A stretch of DNA of 64,000 bases from Listeria farberi (GTDB taxonomy: Bacteria > Bacillota > Bacilli > Lactobacillales > Listeriaceae): contig NZ_JAARZJ010000002.1 of assembly GCF_014229245.1 (NCBI RefSeq), positions 89,763 to 153,762 on the forward strand, given 5' to 3'. Under the pieces are notes generated by a model, which was not told where the DNA came from, ran no database searches, and saw nothing but the letters and a program-made list of their open reading frames with translations. This document shows positions 53,038 through 62,155 of this stretch, one piece after another. Made by a program: the position numbers and the translations under genes. The first letter of the stretch is position 1; the number at the start of each line of letters is the position of its first letter.

Positions 53038-53745
53038 TTATTTTTTTACTGAAAAACTTTTTGTAATGACATTTTCCTCCACAACAACTCCGTGAAGTTC
53101 CCCGCCAAAAACAGCGCCGCCATCAATATCAAGTCGAGTTCTATCTTCAGAAACCCATATTCTAGCACTTCCATCATTATGTAAATTTTGCACGGGAGTA
53201 TGCCCAAAGATAAAGACTTTCCCGGTTTTATTTTTCCCAAATAAAAATGGTTCCCGAATCCAGAAAAAATCACGTTCCTCCGTATCTTGCCAATTTGGTT
53301 TAGAAAAATCTACTCCCGCATGGACAAATACATATTTACCTTCTTCATAATAAAGTGGCAAATGTCGAATGAAATCAATGAGTTCAGAAGCTTCTTCTTT
53401 TACACGTTTAGCTAATCCTTCTGGCGTCATTTTTTTGTCTGATGAGTCAGCGATTAAAGATTGGATTGTTTCCATCCCACCTTGGCTTAAATAATAATGC
53501 ATTTTTTCAGAAGGGTTATCTAGAAAATCAAGCAACATTTGCTCATGGTTACCTTTTAAAACTATCACTTCTGTCTTATCAGCCAGCTCTTTCACGCGTC
53601 TAAGTACTGCTGCCGGATTTTCCCCGCGGTCAATTAAGTCCCCTACAAATAAAAGCCGCTCTTGCTCTTTATTCCAGTTTTCTAGTAGCTCATCTAAAAG
53701 TGTAATTTCACCATGTACATCTCCAATAGCAAAAATAGGCTTCAT
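53038..53745 (-). CDS. Metallophosphoesterase, PrpE/serine-threonine phosphatase-like
   Basis: 235 residues with all PPP-family motifs: GDVHGEI, GDLIDRGENP, LKGNHEQM and the late HAGVDF and FGHTPV His ligands. Bacterial members act as protein phosphatases or diadenosine tetraphosphate hydrolases (PrpE in Bacillus). Substrate cannot be told. GGAGG lies upstream of the ATG. Confidence 0.92.
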   Translation of the reverse strand: MKPIFAIGDVHGEITLLDELLENWNKEQERLLFVGDLIDRGENPAAVLRRVKELADKTEVIVLKGNHEQMLLDFLDNPSEKMHYYLSQGGMETIQSLIADSSDKKMTPEGLAKRVKEEASELIDFIRHLPLYYEEGKYVFVHAGVDFSKPNWQDTEERDFFWIREPFLFGKNKTGKVFIFGHTPVQNLHNDGSARIWVSEDRTRLDIDGGAVFGGELHGVVVEENVITKSFSVKK

Positions 53746-53768
53746 CGTTATACCTCCAAACCCTCGTA

Positions 53769-53815
53769 AAAGAAACGCCCTTTCGCTAACATAACATTAG
53801 CAAAAGGACGTCTTT
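53769..53815 (-). terminator. Terminator of the small coiled-coil gene
   Basis: Minus-strand arms CCTTTTGCTAA and TTAGCGAAAGG with a 7-nt loop, extended by partly paired flanks, then GCGTTTCTTTTAC. It begins a few nt after the stop at 53819. Confidence 0.75.
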
Positions 53816-53818
53816 TCC

Positions 53819-54028
53819 TTATTTGGTATTACCTTCTACTTTTTTAATTTTTTTCTCTACTTCAGTAATTTCGTGACGTAATGCACTTAATCTTACTTCA
53901 GCAGCGTTAATTGGTCCATTTTGAAGTTGTGGATCTTCAAATTCTCGTGTTTCACTTAAAGCTTCTTGATATTGTTGCCGCAATGCAATTAATTGATCTT
54001 CTAACTCTCTTAAATTCTCATGGGCCAT
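53819..54028 (-). CDS. Small coiled-coil protein
   Basis: 69 residues from the ATG at 54026-54028, which has GGAGG eight nt upstream. An in-frame ATG eight codons earlier would contain that site and is less likely. Highly charged coiled coil (ENLRELEDQLIALRQQYQEAL, LRHEITEVEKKIKKVE). Function unknown. Confidence 0.8.
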   Translation of the reverse strand: MAHENLRELEDQLIALRQQYQEALSETREFEDPQLQNGPINAAEVRLSALRHEITEVEKKIKKVEGNTK

Positions 54029-54214
54029 CTGCGCCACCTCCAAATTATTCATACCATATAACGTTACTTTTCCCTTATTAAAAGAAAATTAATCCTATTT
54101 TAAACATTTTTTTATAACACTTCATATTGCTGTATTAGTGCCTAAAAGTATGCTATTTTAAAAGTAGGTATTTTTGCTATTATACTTAAAATAAATTAAA
54201 AAGGAGTTTTCATT

Positions 54215-55192
54215 ATGATGACTATTTCACAAGTAAAACAGACAGCGAAAGAGTCGCTACGTGGCAACTGGGGTATTGCCATTGGGATATTTGTTCTTGC
54301 ATGGTTAATTGAAACTGTTGGCGGAGGGGTACTTGGTTGGATTCCTGTTGTTGGCTGGATTGCCCTGTTTCTATTGACAGGACCACTTTATACGGGGGTC
54401 GCTTGGGTATACTTAGCAATTAGCCGCCGTGAACAACCTGATGTTGCCTATATGTTTAGTGGCTTTAAAGAATTTGGTCGTACGTTTTTAGCTTACTTAC
54501 TTATTTCCATTTTCACATTCTTATGGAGCTTATTACTCATCGTACCTGGAATTATTAAAGCTTATTCCTATTCGCAAACATTCTTTATTTTACGAGATAA
54601 TCCTAACATCTCGGCACTTGATGCTATTACAGAAAGTCGCCATATGATGAACGGACATAAAGGCAGACTATTTGGTCTTTCCCTTACATTCCTTCTTTGG
54701 TATTTAATTCCTTTAGCTGTAGCAATTGCAGGTTCTGTCATCATTGCTGGTGGTATGGCTACTACTTCTTATACAACTGATCCTGCTGAATTAGTTACCG
54801 CACTTGCTGCCGGAGCTACATTTGGTGGTCTCGTATTAATACTTGCCTCTTGGTTAATTACTCTTGGTATTTCACTTTATGTTTATCCGTATTTAATAAC
54901 TTCTATCGCTGTATTCTATGATGATTTATATGCAGCAAGCGAAGGCACTTATACTGAAGAAACAGTTATTGTGGAAGAAGAAATTGATCCATTTGGTACA
55001 AGAGAATCTGATCCTTTTGTAGAAGACACTCATCCAGAGGGATTTGGACCTGAAACAAAGGTAGAACCCGAAACACCAGAAGTTCCAGAAGCTCCTGAAA
55101 CGAAGGAAGCACCAGAAACTCCTGAGACTCCAGAAACTCCTGAGACTCCAGAAGCTCCTGAGGCTCCAAAAGACAATAATGAACCAAAATAA
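54215..55192 (+). CDS. DUF975 membrane protein with PETPE tail
   Basis: 325 residues. The first ~245 form a DUF975-type membrane protein (MTISQVKQTAKESLRGNWG, KAYSYSQTFFILRDNPNISALDAI, about five transmembrane helices). The last ~75 are acidic and Pro-rich with repeated PETPE units, an unusual addition. AAGGAG is upstream of the first ATG. The stop overlaps the following acetyltransferase start by 14 nt. Function unknown. Confidence 0.88.
   Translation: MMTISQVKQTAKESLRGNWGIAIGIFVLAWLIETVGGGVLGWIPVVGWIALFLLTGPLYTGVAWVYLAISRREQPDVAYMFSGFKEFGRTFLAYLLISIFTFLWSLLLIVPGIIKAYSYSQTFFILRDNPNISALDAITESRHMMNGHKGRLFGLSLTFLLWYLIPLAVAIAGSVIIAGGMATTSYTTDPAELVTALAAGATFGGLVLILASWLITLGISLYVYPYLITSIAVFYDDLYAASEGTYTEETVIVEEEIDPFGTRESDPFVEDTHPEGFGPETKVEPETPEVPEAPETKEAPETPETPETPETPEAPEAPKDNNEPK
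55112..55165 (+). repeat. 18-nt tandem repeat encoding PETPET units
   Basis: Three copies of an 18-nt unit (CCAGAAACTCCTGAGACT, third copy with substitutions) in the tail of the DUF975 gene. Copy number probably varies among strains by slippage, always in frame. Confidence 0.85.
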
Positions 55193-55715
55193 AATAACAG
55201 CTGGCGGACTGGAATTTCTAGTCCGCTTTGCTTTGCCAAATGATCGTTCCGCAATAAATAAATTAATGGTAAATACTGCGCGCTGGTTAAAAGAATCGGG
55301 TTCGACCCAGTGGAGCGATATTTTACATGGATTTGATGTTCATAATATTGAACAACGGATTGAGCTTAGCGAGGTTGCCCTTTTTGAGGCGACTGATGGA
55401 AAACTAGCTGGAGTAATGATTATCAGAAAAACGCCGAGTGACTGGGATACGGATTTATGGGGTGATAGGCATGAACAATCAGCTTATTACTTACACCGAA
55501 TAATGGTATCAAGAGATTTTAGTGGCATTTCTTTAAGTAAACAAATGATTAGTTTCGCTGAACAATTGGCGCTTAACATGTCTGTTCCGTTTGTTCGGTT
55601 AGATTGCATCAAAACAAACAAAGCCCTTAATCAAATGTATCTGCGTTATGGCTTTATGTTTTCTGGTGAGAAGAACGGGTTTAATTTATATCAAAAAGAG
55701 CTGTCACTTTTGTGA
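55179..55715 (+). CDS. GNAT family acetyltransferase
   Basis: 178 residues with the GNAT pattern: YYLHRIMVSRDFSGISLSKQMISFAEQLA (acetyl-CoA loop) and MYLRYGFMFSGEKNGFNLYQKE (family end). Substrate unknown. It overlaps the DUF975 gene, so it is co-expressed. Its stop lies inside the terminator stem. Confidence 0.9.
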   Translation: MNQNKITAGGLEFLVRFALPNDRSAINKLMVNTARWLKESGSTQWSDILHGFDVHNIEQRIELSEVALFEATDGKLAGVMIIRKTPSDWDTDLWGDRHEQSAYYLHRIMVSRDFSGISLSKQMISFAEQLALNMSVPFVRLDCIKTNKALNQMYLRYGFMFSGEKNGFNLYQKELSLL

Positions 55716-55725
55716 CAGCTCTTTT
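55694..55725. terminator. Bidirectional terminator overlapping the acetyltransferase stop
   Basis: Stem AAAAGAGCTGTCA/TGACAGCTCTTTT (55694-55706 with 55713-55725) with 6-nt loop. The stop codon of the acetyltransferase (55713-55715) and the last codon of the convergent GntR gene lie in it. Confidence 0.92.
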
Positions 55726-56368
55726 ATCGATACGCTTGAATTGTAAGTTCAGCAAACATGGATTTAATTGTCTTCCTAGCTATTTCGGTTTTATCTTGCG
55801 CGAGTAGCTCATATATTTGGCTGCTTTTTTTATTGGTCCATTCTCTAATTTCAACTGATTTAAAAATATTAATACCATCCGAAAAATGAACCATTTGAAA
55901 GAAAATATCTTTTGCAATCTTCACTTGGTATGGGTTTTCAGCGAAACTAATTAAACAAAGAATAAAACGATGATGAGCATCAAAATAGCTTTTGACATCT
56001 GTTAAATAAGAAAATCGTTCCATTTCTTGTAAACGTTCATATAATTTTTCTATGTCTACCTTCAAACCGAAGTGTTCTACTTTTACTATTGCTGCATCAA
56101 CTAAAATATCAATAGTGTCCATTAATTGCACATAGCGATCTGAATCAATAAGTACATCATTTAAAACGGCCCCACTATTTTCGTGATAGCTAACAATACC
56201 TTGAGCTGTGAGAGTAGCAATTGCTTTTCGAAGTGGGGAGCGACTAACTCCGAATTCAGTAGCAAGTTTTTCTTCAGCGAGATGTTCATTACAAACTAAA
56301 TCGCCTTTTTTAATCTTTTCGAGAAGTAAGTTATAAACCATTTTATCTAATGTTTTATATTTATTCAC
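55724..56368 (-). CDS. GntR/FadR-type transcription regulator
   Basis: 214 residues. N-terminal winged helix (VYNLLLEKIKKGDL, EEKLATEFGVSRSPLRKAIATL) and a helical FCD-like domain. It is a paralogue of the regulator at 59149-59790 on the other side of the YhgE/Pip gene. Start is GTG (56366-56368). It is the last gene of that cluster. Confidence 0.88.
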   Translation of the reverse strand: MNKYKTLDKMVYNLLLEKIKKGDLVCNEHLAEEKLATEFGVSRSPLRKAIATLTAQGIVSYHENSGAVLNDVLIDSDRYVQLMDTIDILVDAAIVKVEHFGLKVDIEKLYERLQEMERFSYLTDVKSYFDAHHRFILCLISFAENPYQVKIAKDIFFQMVHFSDGINIFKSVEIREWTNKKSSQIYELLAQDKTEIARKTIKSMFAELTIQAYR

Positions 56369-56416
56369 TATTAATTCCGCCCCCTGTTCGCTAGTAATTA
56401 TATCATAGAAAAATTG

Positions 56417-59107
56417 TTAGTGAATAAGCTTGCTTCGTTTTGCTTTTTCGGATAGTTTTGGTACTATTTTGTCGAGCGGTTTTTTGAGTAACAAGCCTAA
56501 TGCAATAAACAAGATGGCAAATCCAGCAAGAACGCTCATGTCAATCCAAACAGTTGGCATATAAAGCCCGCCTACACTTTCCCTGATTAAACTAACAGCA
56601 TAAGTGAACGGCAAGAACGGATAAATCGCTTGGAAAAATGGCGGTGAAACTTGAATTGGGAAGTTTCCGCCTGCTCCTGAAATTTGTAGCACTAACAAGA
56701 TAATCGCAATCCCTTTTCCGACGTTATTAAATAAAGATACGAGTGTGTAGACAATCGTCATGAAGACTACACTGATAAACATGCTAAAGAGCACATGAAG
56801 TAAAGGTTCGGTGATGGAAACACCAAGCAAGAATATGTTTCCAAGCGTAACAATAAGAGCTTGCATTAACCCGATTGATAAGAACGTTAATAATCGGCCA
56901 AAATAACGATGGTAATGACTGAAAATACCCGCTGGCACCTCTACATCAACGCGTAGTAATGAAATAAGTAAGAGCGCCCCAACCCATAAACAAAGTGCTG
57001 TATAAAATGGCGAGCTTGCCGAGCCGTAGTTTGGAATCGGATAGTAACTTGTTTCTTTTAAGTTAACTGGGTTCGCAATAAAGGAACTATCTTTATCGGC
57101 ATCATTTCTAAGCATTTTAATAATACTTTGCAAATCATAATTTTTATCAAAATCGGTAATTTTATTGGCGGCATTATTAATTGCTTTTTCAAATTCTGGC
57201 AGTTCTTCTCTGGAAAGATTTGCTGCAATTTTAATGGCTTTTTCGAACTCTGGCATTTTTTCTTGAATAAGATTGGATGCTTGATTTATTTCTTTTTCGA
57301 GTCCTGGTAAATCATCGCGAATGAAGTTGGCTGCTTTTTTGATGTTAGCTTTTACGCTTGGATAATCGTTTTGATAAAAATTAGCTGCTTCGTTAATACC
57401 CGCGATAATTGTATCTAGTTTCGTATTAATAACTTTAGTTGCTTCATCCAATGTTTTCTGGATTTCTGGCAGTCGCTCTTGAAATTCTTTTAAATACGTT
57501 TGCCCAGTTTGCAGTGTTTCTCTGGAATCTTTCAATACTTGAGTAATTTCTGGGATTTTTGCTTGCAAGTTTTGTAGTAATTTTTGGCTGTCTTTTAAGT
57601 CACCTTGAATTTGATTTAAGCCAGTTTTGATTGCTGGAACAATCTCCGAATCATAGTTTGCTAAAATTTGGTCTAATTTTGCGCTAACATTTTTGGCTTG
57701 TTCATTCAATTGATTTAAAAGTTCCTCAGCCGGTTGTTCGCCATTTTCTAGTGCTGTGCGTATTTTTGTGATTGTTTCTTTTTGTGCGCCTAGTTGGCTA
57801 TTAATCGTTTTTAAGTTTGCGATTAAATCTGTAAATGGCTTATTCGGTAAAGTTTCATTTAAGCTTTCCAAAGTCGCAGTTTGTTTTGTAATCATTTGTT
57901 GTAAGGAATCAATGTCGTTTTCCATTTTCTTCAGTTCTGAAATCGCTTGTTCGGAGTTGATAGAACCATTTTTGATTGCTTCTGTTACTTGATAAATATT
58001 ATCTGCCATTTGCTTCATTAGCGTTAAGTTTTGTTTAATGGCAGGCGCTAATGTATCAAATGACTTATTAATTTCGTCTGCAAAATCGGATACTTTATCG
58101 ACATATCCACTACCATTTTCAGCAATTTTTTCAACTGTCGGAATCGCCGCTGTCGCAGTATCAATCACATCAAGCGCCTTGCCTGATTCATTTACTGCGT
58201 CATTGACTGTTTTTTTGATCGTTCCGAAGTTTTCATCTACTTCTTTTACTGACTCTGCAATTTGTTTAATTTCTGGGATTTTCTTTTGGAGCACAAGAAT
58301 ATCTTGCCCAAGTTGATCGATTTTCGGTAGCTGTTCTTCTACTAATAAAACGTTTTCTGTCGCTTTATTTAGTTCAGGTATTTTTTCATTTAGCTCAACA
58401 ATTTGGTTCGCTTTTGTTTTTAGTTCAGGTAATTTGGCTTCAATTTTAACAGCCTCTGCGCCCATTTTTTTAAGTTCTGGTAAAGCATCTTGTACTTGGA
58501 ATACTTTGGTCTTTAAACGTCTAATTGTCGGAAGCTCGTTTTCAAGGTCAATCCCTGCTTTATTAAACTCTTCTAAAACAGCCTTACTCACCGTCCCTAC
58601 AAACTCGGAACTAATTTGGTTAACAATCGTTGTTGCTCCACTTTCTGTCATTTTTGGTGCGATAGCATTGATTTTTTCATTAACCGAGTAGTCAATTGTT
58701 GGTTTTTTGACGTTATCACTTACAACCGAAACCATATCCTCTGAGAAATTTTTCGGAATATGAATTGAAGCATAATATTTTCCGCTTTTTACACCTTTTT
58801 TCGCTTCTTCTTCACTAACAAAAGTCCAACCAAGTTTTTTATTTTTCTCCAGTGTTTTCTTAAGCTGATTCCCAACGTTCACTTGTTGAGGATTTTTTCC
58901 TGGTACGTCTACTTCTGCGCCTTCATCATCAATCGAAACAGCTACTTTGATTCCTGATGTATTGGAATAAGGATCCCAAAGAGCTTCAATATTAAACCAT
59001 GCATATAACGACGGCAAAATAATTAAGGCAATAACTAATAATAAAGCTAAAGGCGCTTTAAAGAGACGGCGCCAGTCTAAAATAAATATTTCGTATACTT
59101 TCCGCAT
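56417..59107 (-). CDS. YhgE/Pip domain membrane protein
   Basis: 896 residues from the ATG at 59105-59107, with AGGAGG eight nt upstream. N-terminal transmembrane helix (PLALLLVIALIILPSLYAWFNI), a very long extracellular coiled coil (about 60-640) with degenerate repeats (ELPEFEKAI, EMPEFEKAI, DLPGLEKEI) and a C-terminal ABC-2-like membrane domain with about five helices. The family includes YhgE, phage infection protein Pip and EsaA. Probably exports or binds something at the envelope. Function not known. Confidence 0.93.
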   Translation of the reverse strand: MRKVYEIFILDWRRLFKAPLALLLVIALIILPSLYAWFNIEALWDPYSNTSGIKVAVSIDDEGAEVDVPGKNPQQVNVGNQLKKTLEKNKKLGWTFVSEEEAKKGVKSGKYYASIHIPKNFSEDMVSVVSDNVKKPTIDYSVNEKINAIAPKMTESGATTIVNQISSEFVGTVSKAVLEEFNKAGIDLENELPTIRRLKTKVFQVQDALPELKKMGAEAVKIEAKLPELKTKANQIVELNEKIPELNKATENVLLVEEQLPKIDQLGQDILVLQKKIPEIKQIAESVKEVDENFGTIKKTVNDAVNESGKALDVIDTATAAIPTVEKIAENGSGYVDKVSDFADEINKSFDTLAPAIKQNLTLMKQMADNIYQVTEAIKNGSINSEQAISELKKMENDIDSLQQMITKQTATLESLNETLPNKPFTDLIANLKTINSQLGAQKETITKIRTALENGEQPAEELLNQLNEQAKNVSAKLDQILANYDSEIVPAIKTGLNQIQGDLKDSQKLLQNLQAKIPEITQVLKDSRETLQTGQTYLKEFQERLPEIQKTLDEATKVINTKLDTIIAGINEAANFYQNDYPSVKANIKKAANFIRDDLPGLEKEINQASNLIQEKMPEFEKAIKIAANLSREELPEFEKAINNAANKITDFDKNYDLQSIIKMLRNDADKDSSFIANPVNLKETSYYPIPNYGSASSPFYTALCLWVGALLLISLLRVDVEVPAGIFSHYHRYFGRLLTFLSIGLMQALIVTLGNIFLLGVSITEPLLHVLFSMFISVVFMTIVYTLVSLFNNVGKGIAIILLVLQISGAGGNFPIQVSPPFFQAIYPFLPFTYAVSLIRESVGGLYMPTVWIDMSVLAGFAILFIALGLLLKKPLDKIVPKLSEKAKRSKLIH

Positions 59108-59148
59108 CAAAAGCACCTCCTGTATATAAGCAAATCATTTTAGAAATA

Positions 59149-59790
59149 CTATCTAAATGTACGGATAATATACAAATTCACTAATTTTTGCATTACCTCT
59201 TTTGCTAAGTCATATTTCTTTTCTACCATGTAAAAAGTAAGTTGTTCTAACGTATCCATCGTTTCTTCTTCCAAAAGCACTGGTATTATTTTAATATCTT
59301 TTTGTGCTTTATTAAAGAAATCACGTTTCATTTTCCGTACAATATCTTCTGCATAACTATTAGCTAGTTGTGCGACAAATTGTAAAAGCCATTTGCTCAA
59401 CAAAGTTAAGTAAGCATCCACGTTTTCTTCTTTTTGAATAATCCTCATTTCTTTTAGCAATTCATTGCCTTGTTCCGGTTTGTAAGTCAAATTTTTACTT
59501 CTACATTTTTCAATGGTTTGCGCGACGAGTATTTCTGCCATTTCGAGTAGTTCGATAAAACGACCAGCGCTCATGCTACTTTCAATCACAATTGCCCCCC
59601 GGTTCAGCTCATATTCGATTAATTCTTCGGATACTAAAACCGCAATTGCTTTTCTGACAGGAGTTCTACTAATAGATAATTCTTTTGCAATACCCGCTTC
59701 TGAAATATGTTGCCCAACATGAAGCTTCCCACTGAGAATTTTTTCTTTGATTGTATAATATGCTAATTTTTCGTATGTTTGTTTTTCCAT
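59149..59790 (-). CDS. GntR/FadR-type transcription regulator
   Basis: 213 residues from the second ATG (59788-59790), which is six nt from GAGGG. The first ATG abuts the site. Winged helix (YYTIKEKILSGKLHVGQHIS, GIAKELSISRTPVRKAIAVL) and helical sensor domain. A paralogue of the regulator at 55724-56368. Expressed just before the YhgE/Pip gene (41 nt), so likely controls it. Confidence 0.88.
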   Translation of the reverse strand: MEKQTYEKLAYYTIKEKILSGKLHVGQHISEAGIAKELSISRTPVRKAIAVLVSEELIEYELNRGAIVIESSMSAGRFIELLEMAEILVAQTIEKCRSKNLTYKPEQGNELLKEMRIIQKEENVDAYLTLLSKWLLQFVAQLANSYAEDIVRKMKRDFFNKAQKDIKIIPVLLEEETMDTLEQLTFYMVEKKYDLAKEVMQKLVNLYIIRTFR

Positions 59791-59813
59791 GCTCATCCCT
59801 CGTTTTCTATATA

Positions 59814-60764
59814 TTAAAAGTATTTTCTACGCCAAAAAATCACTGTTACCCCCGTTGTGATTAATAACGTAAATAAAAGAATTAATGCAAACGCGTGATC
59901 ATTATGCATAAATGGCAACTTAATATTCATCCCGTAAACGCTCGCCACAATAGTTGGTAAAGATAAAATAATCGTAAAAGATGTTAAAAATTTCATCACG
60001 ATATTCAAATTATTAGAAATAACAGAAGAAAACACGTCTGACATGCCACTAATAATTTGCGTATATGTATCAGTCATCGCAATGGCTTGTTTATTTTCAA
60101 TAATAACATCCCTAAGTAAATCATGGTTATCTTCTTGTTGCATAAAATGTTCCACATCTTCCATTTTATCGAGTATTGCTTTATTCGATTGAAGTGCTGT
60201 TGCAAAAAAAACTAAACTTTTCTGAACTGCCATAAACGCATACAGTTGTTCATTTTTCATCGACTGTTTAATCTGTAATTCTAAATTATTTGTTTGTTTG
60301 ATGATTTGATTTAAGTATTTGAGGTAATAATAAGATACAGCGTACAATAATTTTAACAAAAATTGTTTATGGTTCGTTGTATCGTAAGTTTCTAGTTTCA
60401 TGGTACGAACATCTTCTAAGATAAGTAAGTCGCGCAAAGAAATCGTGACTAGATAGTTCCTCGTTAATATGATACCTATAGGCAATGTTTCATACATCGT
60501 GTAGCCAAGTTCATCCTCTGATTCATATGGATAGTCGACAATAACTAAGGAGTGTCTTACATCTTGTTCTGCTCGTTTTAATTCTATTCTTGAGCGTTCC
60601 TCTGAATCAAGGGCATCTAAGATATAAGGTCTTGGCACATCCATTTCTTTACTTAATTGCTCAATTTCTTCTTCTGTTGGAGCGGTTACCTTTACCCAGC
60701 AACCATCTTCTAACTCGGATAATTGCTCCATTTTTTCGTTCGTTGTTTTAAAATATTCAATCAT
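59814..60764 (-). CDS. CorA-like magnesium transporter
   Basis: 316 residues: acidic cytoplasmic domain and two C-terminal transmembrane helices with the selectivity motif YGMNIKLPFM after the first. The family YGMN signature is intact. AAAGGAG precedes the ATG. Substrate Mg2+ or another divalent cation. Confidence 0.92.
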   Translation of the reverse strand: MIEYFKTTNEKMEQLSELEDGCWVKVTAPTEEEIEQLSKEMDVPRPYILDALDSEERSRIELKRAEQDVRHSLVIVDYPYESEDELGYTMYETLPIGIILTRNYLVTISLRDLLILEDVRTMKLETYDTTNHKQFLLKLLYAVSYYYLKYLNQIIKQTNNLELQIKQSMKNEQLYAFMAVQKSLVFFATALQSNKAILDKMEDVEHFMQQEDNHDLLRDVIIENKQAIAMTDTYTQIISGMSDVFSSVISNNLNIVMKFLTSFTIILSLPTIVASVYGMNIKLPFMHNDHAFALILLFTLLITTGVTVIFWRRKYF

Positions 60765-60860
60765 TTGTGTATCTCCTTTCTTCTAAGTTCTTTACAAAAT
60801 ATTTCATTTATGTTACATTATTATTAATAATAATTCATTTATGACGAAGGAGCGATGAAA

Positions 60861-61145
60861 ATGGAATTTATGTCAATGATACTTACTGGAGTTGTTTTAG
60901 CAGCAATTATCTCAGGACTATCTTTTATAGTTGGTAAACTAGGTGGCTTATCTTGGTTTTGGATTGCTTTTTGTGCAAACAGCGGTTTCTTTATCATTTT
61001 TATCCTTGTACAAAATTCATTTCCAGATAATGCAGCTTTAGCTCTTTCATATTTAAATCTTGGAATCGGCGTAGTTTTAATCGCTTTAACACTTTTCCAA
61101 TCAAGCAACTGGCTTTTCAAGAAAACAATCCAACGAAAACATTAA
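60861..61145 (+). CDS. Small membrane protein
   Basis: 94 residues from the ATG at 60861 (AAGGAG eight nt upstream). An ATG two codons earlier abuts the site. Three transmembrane helices (ILTGVVLAAIISGLSFIVG, FWIAFCANSGFFIIFILVQ, LGIGVVLIALTLF). No family recognised with confidence. Confidence 0.8.
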   Translation: MEFMSMILTGVVLAAIISGLSFIVGKLGGLSWFWIAFCANSGFFIIFILVQNSFPDNAALALSYLNLGIGVVLIALTLFQSSNWLFKKTIQRKH

Positions 61146-61188
61146 AATAAATAATCTAATCTACCTTTCCCTTATTATCGCATCAAAA

Positions 61189-61228
61189 AACTGTTTAAGC
61201 TCATTTTTCGCTTAAACAGTTCTTTTTT
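61189..61228. terminator. Bidirectional terminator
   Basis: AACTGTTTAAGC/GCTTAAACAGTT (61189-61200 with 61210-61221), 9-nt loop, T7 on the plus strand and an A-run giving T6 on the minus. It serves the small membrane protein gene and the convergent CatE-like gene. Confidence 0.9.
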
Positions 61229-62067
61229 TATTTAAAGTGTATCATAATTCCATTTGAATCGGTAACTGAAATTGCTTCGTCTAATTGTTTTACTTCATAA
61301 CCTTGTTGCTTTAAATTCGTTGTTATCGCTTCTTTGTCTGGGGTGGTAATTGTAAACCAAGCTAGGCCAACTTCATTCTCACGACGATTTTCCAAATTAC
61401 GCCCAGCCCACATATTTGAGCCAATATGATGATGATAATCACCTGCTGCAAAAAATCTTGCTGATGGAATGGCTGTTGTTAAATTCATGCCAAGCGCTTC
61501 TTTATAAAATTGCTCTGCCTTGTCTGCATCAGCTACCTGTAAATGAACATGTCCGATACTTGTCCCACTTGGCATTCCAGTGAAAGGTTTTCCAGTTGCG
61601 ATTTTTAATAAGTCATCCACATCTACTTGCTCTGTTACCATGGGTAAATTCCCAGCACTATCACGCATCCAACTATTTTTTGGCCGATCAGCGTAAATTT
61701 CAATACCGTTTCCTTCAATATCATGTAAGTAAAGCGCCTCACTATATGCATGGTCCCCCGCTCCGTCAATCGGATAACCTGACTGAGCTAAATGCACGAG
61801 TACATCTGCTAAACTTTCTCGACTTGGTAATAAAAATGCAGTATGGAATAATCCAATCCTCGGTACTTCTGGAACAACGGCACCCTCTATTTTTTTTAGA
61901 ACTAGTAATGCCTCATTCGAACCATTTACTCCTAATCTCACCATTCGATCATTTTCTTCTAATAAAGTTAGACCAATTACTTCTTGATAAAAACCTGCCA
62001 TCTCTTTTAAATGACCTACATTTAAGACAACTTCGCCTAATCGTAATTTTTCATTAATTTTCACCAT
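61228..62067 (-). CDS. VOC-family catechol-2,3-dioxygenase-like protein (CatE-like)
   Basis: 279 residues with two vicinal-oxygen-chelate modules (about 5-120 and 160-275). Metal ligands are expected in IGHVHLQVADADKAEQFY (His), YHHHIGSNMWAGR (His) and a C-terminal Glu. EALYLHDIEGNGIEIYADRPKNSW matches CatE/YfiE of Bacillus, a quinone/catechol-detoxifying dioxygenase. Its ribosome binding site lies in the 3' arm of a nested inverted repeat (62074-62117). Confidence 0.88.
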   Translation of the reverse strand: MVKINEKLRLGEVVLNVGHLKEMAGFYQEVIGLTLLEENDRMVRLGVNGSNEALLVLKKIEGAVVPEVPRIGLFHTAFLLPSRESLADVLVHLAQSGYPIDGAGDHAYSEALYLHDIEGNGIEIYADRPKNSWMRDSAGNLPMVTEQVDVDDLLKIATGKPFTGMPSGTSIGHVHLQVADADKAEQFYKEALGMNLTTAIPSARFFAAGDYHHHIGSNMWAGRNLENRRENEVGLAWFTITTPDKEAITTNLKQQGYEVKQLDEAISVTDSNGIMIHFK

Positions 62068-62073
62068 GTAAAA

Positions 62074-62117
62074 ACGCTCCTTTTATTGTAATACATTCAT
62101 TACAACACAAGGAGCGT
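62074..62117 (-). promoter_or_regulatory. Nested inverted repeat over the CatE-like gene start
   Basis: Outer arms ACGCTCCTT/AAGGAGCGT (62074-62082 with 62109-62117) and inner arms TTGTAAT/ATTACAA (62086-62092 with 62099-62105, N6 centre). On the minus strand the outer 3' arm holds the Shine-Dalgarno AAAGGAG of the CatE-like gene and is followed by TTTTT, so the RNA hairpin could terminate upstream readthrough and hide the site. The inner pattern TTGTAAT-N6-ATTACAA is also a plausible operator for a MarR or HxlR-type quinone sensor. Confidence 0.6.
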
Positions 62118-62155
62118 CCAAATACCAACAAAACGACTTACAAAAAGTAAGTTAA

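Noticed and set aside
55030..55254. Antisense Gly-Ser-Val repeat protein opposite the PETPE tail
   Set aside because: It is the reverse reading of the 18-nt repeat and has no start signal of its own.
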